Origin: Dechloromonas sp.
Lineage (GTDB): Bacteria > Pseudomonadota > Gammaproteobacteria > Burkholderiales > Rhodocyclaceae
NCBI GenBank assembly: GCA_028687035.1
Contig: JAQUAX010000001.1
Coordinates: 124,001-188,000 of the forward strand
Reading direction: 5' to 3'
DNA length: 64,000 bases
In this document: positions 61,170 through 64,000 of the stretch, piece by piece
Layout of the letters: each line of letters starts with the position of its first letter
Numbering within the stretch: position 1 is the first letter of the stretch
Translations under genes and position numbers: made by a program
Notes under the pieces: model-generated
The model's input: the letters and a program-made list of their open reading frames with translations, nothing else
The model's database searches: none
Told to the model about the DNA's origin: nothing

Positions 61170-62018
61170 ATGACATCTGCCACCATCAAACTCTTTCTCC
61201 CTCACGGCGACGCAAAGCGGTTGCGTGTCGGTGAAGTCTCAAACTGGACGGGAAAAGCACTCGCAGCCCCGAGAACAGAGCTTGACGACCTCCTTCTCCG
61301 CGAAGAAGCAGAAAGCGCAGGCGTCTACTTCCTCTTTGGCTCAGATCCAGAGAGCGGAGATGCCCTAGCCTACATCGGCGAAGCTGAAGTAATCCGCGAG
61401 CGCCTGAAACAGCACAAAGCGAAAGATTTCTGGAACGCCGTAGTTGTTTTCGTAAGCAAGGACGAGAACTTAACGAAGGCACATATCCGATTTCTTGAGA
61501 ATCGCCTACTCCAAGAGGCGAAACTAGCTGGTCGCTATCGCTTGGAGAATTCAAACAGCAGCAATCCTAAACTTCCTGAATCGGACCGCGAGGACATGGA
61601 GGTTTTCCTGTCCCGCATTCAACAAGTTCTTCCCGTGCTCGGCTCCGACCTGCTAACTCCGATTTCGGGGTCGCTCAAGACTGCCAAGCCACAGAAGGAG
61701 CTTTTCTGCAGGAACAAAGGTGCAGTTGCGCGTGGTCGGCGAACAGAAGGCGGCTTCGTCGTGTTTAAGGACTCGACGGCAGTGGTTGCCGAACGACCAT
61801 CTGCTGAAACACAACACCCGTTTGTTGTCGCCCTTCGCAAGAAGCTTGTTCAAGATGGAACGCTCGTCGAAAAGGATGGTTTTTTGGTATTCGCCAAAGA
61901 TACAGAATTCGACAGTCCGAGCGCCGCTGCCGCTGTAATTCATGGTGGGGGCGCCAATGGCCTTACTGCTTGGAAAGATGCAAGTGGCAAGTCGCTCAAG
62001 GAGCTTGAAGAGGCCTAA
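61170..62018 (+). CDS. GIY-YIG nuclease-domain protein (DUF4357-type C-terminus)
   Basis: A 282-residue protein. A GIY-YIG nuclease-like domain spans about residues 45-130: GVYFLFGSDPESGDALAYIGEAEVIRERLKQH in parts, with a later Glu in RFLENRLLQEA. A C-terminal domain of the DUF4357 kind follows (VVALRKKLVQDGTLVEKDGFLVF). ATG 61170 follows a weak AGTT/AGTCCT leader. Base composition is lower in G+C than the flanks, and an integrase remnant lies upstream, so it is probably mobile cargo, perhaps for DNA processing or defence. The target is unknown. Confidence 0.82.
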   Translation: MTSATIKLFLPHGDAKRLRVGEVSNWTGKALAAPRTELDDLLLREEAESAGVYFLFGSDPESGDALAYIGEAEVIRERLKQHKAKDFWNAVVVFVSKDENLTKAHIRFLENRLLQEAKLAGRYRLENSNSSNPKLPESDREDMEVFLSRIQQVLPVLGSDLLTPISGSLKTAKPQKELFCRNKGAVARGRRTEGGFVVFKDSTAVVAERPSAETQHPFVVALRKKLVQDGTLVEKDGFLVFAKDTEFDSPSAAAAVIHGGGANGLTAWKDASGKSLKELEEA

Positions 62019-62053
62019 GCTCTCTTCAACTGGACCGCCAGGAATTAGCCGAA

Positions 62054-62800
62054 ATGGACATTCCCCGAATATTCAACATCACCGAGAGTGCTCACCGCAT
62101 CCATAACCCGATCACGCCCGAAAAGCTCGCCACGCTCGGTGCGGCGCTGCGGCTGGAAGCGGGGGAACGGGTGCTCGATCTCGGCAGCGGGTCGGGGGAA
62201 ATGTTGTGCACCTGGGCGCGCGATCATGGCGTCGTCGGTACCGGCGTCGATTTGAGCCGCTTGTTCACCGAGCAGGCGAGGCGCCGGGCCGAAGAACTCG
62301 GCGTCGCCGGTCGGGTCAGCTTCATCCACGGCGATGCGGCCGGTCATGTTTCCGACGAGAAGGTCGGCGTGGCCGCGTGCCTCGGTGCCACCTGGATCGG
62401 CGGCGGTGTCGCCGGCACGATAGCGCTGCTGGCGCGCAGCCTGCGCAGCGGCGGCATCATCCTGATCGGCGAGCCTTACTGGCGGCAGTTGCCGCCGACG
62501 GAAGAGGTGGCCACGGGCTGCCTGGCCGGATCGATCGCCGACTTCCTGACGCTTCCGGACCTGCTCGCGTCTTTCGGCGGCCTCGGCTACGACATCGTTG
62601 AAATGGTGCTGGCCGACCAGGACGGTTGGGACAGGTACGAGGCGGCCAAATGGCTGACCATGCGCCGATGGCTCGAAGCGAACCCCGGCGACGAACTTGC
62701 CAGCGAGGTTCGCGCCCTGTTGCACTCGGAACCCGCGCGCTACGCGGCGCATACGCGGGAATACCTGGGCTGGGGCGTGTTCGCCCTGATGCCGCGCTGA
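62054..62800 (+). CDS. SAM-dependent methyltransferase
   Basis: A 248-residue class I methyltransferase. Motif I is VLDLGSGSGEMLCTWA, followed by GTGVDLSRLFTEQA and the IHGDAAGH acidic loop; the C-terminal half contains EPYWRQLPPTEEVA. The substrate is unknown. It starts at ATG 62054, 35 bases after the GIY-YIG stop, but returns to host-like base composition. The next gene (flavin reductase) is 15 bases on, so the two probably form an operon. Confidence 0.84.
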   Translation: MDIPRIFNITESAHRIHNPITPEKLATLGAALRLEAGERVLDLGSGSGEMLCTWARDHGVVGTGVDLSRLFTEQARRRAEELGVAGRVSFIHGDAAGHVSDEKVGVAACLGATWIGGGVAGTIALLARSLRSGGIILIGEPYWRQLPPTEEVATGCLAGSIADFLTLPDLLASFGGLGYDIVEMVLADQDGWDRYEAAKWLTMRRWLEANPGDELASEVRALLHSEPARYAAHTREYLGWGVFALMPR

Positions 62801-62815
62801 GCGCACCGCAAGCAC

Positions 62816-63358
62816 ATGACTCCGCTGCCTCTCGCCCGGGCTTTCACGCTGATCGAATCCGGCCCTGTCGTGCTGGTGACGACCTGCGACGGTGAAGCGA
62901 ACAACGTGATGACCATTTCCTGGACCCTGGTCGTCGATTTCACGCCGAAGTTCGCGATCACGACCGGCCCGTGGAATTACTCGTACGCGGCGCTGGAAAA
63001 GTCGCGGGAGTGCGTGATCGCGATTCCCGGCGCCGATCTGATCGATACCGTGGTCGGGGTGGGAACCTGCTCCGGCGCGGATACCGACAAGTTCGCGCGC
63101 TTCGGCCTGACGCCGCTTCGGGCGCAGCGCGTGCGGGCGCCGCTGATCGGCGAGTGCCTGGCCAATATCGAGTGCCGGGTCATCGACATCGTCGAGCGGC
63201 ACAACATCGTCGTGCTGGAGGGCCTTGCCGCCCATCGCAACGAATCCCGCCGCGAAACCCGGACCTGTCATGCCGTCGGCGACGGCAGCTTCATCGTCGA
63301 CGGCGAGCGGATCGACCGCCGGGCGATGATGCAGCACAAGCTGCCGCCGGGGCTCTAG
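62816..63358 (+). CDS. Flavin reductase-like protein
   Basis: A 180-residue FMN-binding split-barrel protein. The family signature is seen in SGPVVLVTTCDGEANNVMTISWTLVVDFTPKFAI (in parts) and the later NIECRVIDIVERHN. Family members use NAD(P)H to reduce flavins or act as flavin-dependent oxidoreductases. It lies 15 bases behind the methyltransferase gene and is followed by a weak hairpin. The partner enzyme is unknown. Confidence 0.85.
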   Translation: MTPLPLARAFTLIESGPVVLVTTCDGEANNVMTISWTLVVDFTPKFAITTGPWNYSYAALEKSRECVIAIPGADLIDTVVGVGTCSGADTDKFARFGLTPLRAQRVRAPLIGECLANIECRVIDIVERHNIVVLEGLAAHRNESRRETRTCHAVGDGSFIVDGERIDRRAMMQHKLPPGL

Positions 63359-63367
63359 CCCTTTCCT

Positions 63368-63387
63368 GCGGCCTTTTCGGCCGCTTT
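63368..63387 (+). terminator. Weak hairpin after the flavin reductase
   Basis: GCGGCC and GGCCGC pair around a 5-base loop, followed by only three T residues, 10 bases past the stop. Confidence 0.4.
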
Positions 63388-63526
63388 CCGGTCCCGCGGT
63401 AGCGGCCGTTCTCCCTGTTTTCTCCGTCCAGCCTGCTGCGCAGATTATGCGAAGGGGCTGGATTTATTTTTACCCGTCATTTAATATATATGGCAAACCT
63501 ATCATCACTGTTAAAAATATCTAAGC

Positions 63527-64000
63527 GTGCGGTTCGTTCTTGCCATTTTCCTGCTGCTGGGGCCGTTCACCGCGTGGCCGGCGACCGCCCCGCGTGCCGA
63601 GGCATCCGTTGCTCAGTCCGGCCATCTGATCGACGAACTGCGCCGGATGAACGCCTATCTGGCGCTCGCGATGGCGCTGGCCGCCGTGGCCGGCGGCGTC
63701 GCCGTGCATGCGGTGCGCCTGAACCGTCGCTTGCAGCGCAGCGAGGCCGATCTGTCGGCGGCGTTGCGGGCGATTCCCGACCTGATCTTCGAGCTGGATG
63801 GGCAGGGCAACTACCTGCGCGTGCGCAAGTCGCAGGATGAGCTGCTGGCTCATCCGAAGAGCGATCTGCTGGGGCGCAACGTCCGCGACGTGCTGCCGCC
63901 CGAGGCCGCGCGGATCGTCATGGAGGCGCTGGAGGCGGCGAAGGAGCGGGGCAGCGACTACGGCCGGCTGATCCGGCTGCCGCTCGACAAGGGCGAGTCA
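63527..64000 (+). CDS. PAS-domain sensor protein, cut by the window edge
   Basis: The frame is open to the last base and gives 158 residues so far. It has a signal-like N-terminus (FVLAIFLLLGPFTAWPATA), a linker, a membrane span (LALAMALAAVAGGVAVHAV), then a PAS domain (LSAALRAIPDLIFELDGQGNYLRV, LLGRNVRDVLPPEAARIV). The output domain, probably a kinase or GGDEF, lies beyond 64000. GTG 63527 is used because a stop lies 15 bases upstream in frame. An overlapping ATG at 63490 in another frame gives no recognisable protein. The A+T-rich stretch just upstream (63470-63525) probably holds the promoter. Confidence 0.75.
   Translation, partial: MRFVLAIFLLLGPFTAWPATAPRAEASVAQSGHLIDELRRMNAYLALAMALAAVAGGVAVHAVRLNRRLQRSEADLSAALRAIPDLIFELDGQGNYLRVRKSQDELLAHPKSDLLGRNVRDVLPPEAARIVMEALEAAKERGSDYGRLIRLPLDKGES

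Noticed and set aside
63490-63840. Overlapping frame starting at ATG 63490
   Set aside because: Its product has no recognisable pattern, whereas the other frame gives a signal-like N-terminus, a membrane span and a PAS domain.

Overview
The window looks like chromosomal DNA of a G+C-rich, Gram-negative, nitrate-respiring betaproteobacterium, probably of the Rhodocyclales type. This is inferred from the complete narK1-narK2-narG-narH-narJ-narI plus narX-narL locus, the outer-membrane proteins (FadL, TonB receptors), the fatty-acid gene complement and the codon use. No rRNA, tRNA or CRISPR array was seen.

Layout. 0-5.4 kb: ammonium transporter, a YgjP-like metallopeptidase, an A+T-rich foreign-looking gene, a DEDDy exonuclease and YceH. 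5.4-9.9 kb: a probable stress- or light-response island with a divergent photolyase, a membrane protein coupled to an ABC1 kinase, a zinc-ribbon-like protein and a truncated short-chain dehydrogenase. Two copies of a near-identical palindrome tie the island's two ends together. 10-15.5 kb: an orphan ParB divergent from a VF530 protein, a PAS relic, and a coupled TetR-MFP-permease-ATPase export operon with its operator. 15.5-31 kb: the nitrate respiration region, with an Fnr/Dnr-type regulator carrying its own box, narXL, the nar operon, and a divergent c-heme hybrid histidine kinase. 31-33 kb: two methyltransferases, one of them RsmJ. 33-39 kb: two TonB receptors in tandem with a seven-repeat propeller-cytochrome c protein, convergent with an ECF sigma factor. 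39-40.7 kb: two small proteins sharing a C-terminal motif, then folB-folA. 40.7-43.8 kb: a membrane GGDEF-EAL protein. 43.9-61 kb: a large fatty-acid uptake and beta-oxidation regulon (TetR, FadE, thiolase, FadB-like, FadL; then FadN-like, thiolase, DUF4442, chalcone-isomerase-like, FadD, nitronate monooxygenase-like, acyl-CoA dehydrogenase). 61-64 kb: an integron/phage-type integrase remnant divergent from a GIY-YIG gene, a methyltransferase, a flavin reductase and the start of a PAS sensor cut by the window edge.

How the genes work together. Respiration and carbon supply are both represented: fatty acids enter through FadL, are activated by FadD and oxidised by two complementary multifunctional enzyme sets, and nitrate serves as electron acceptor through NarGHI. 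Two promoters of the fatty-acid block share an operator, so one TetR regulator probably controls both transcription units. The strongest candidates for undescribed biology are the TonB pair/propeller-cytochrome/ECF locus, the pair of small proteins with a shared C-terminal signature, and the photolyase-linked palindrome regulon with its decayed dehydrogenase.
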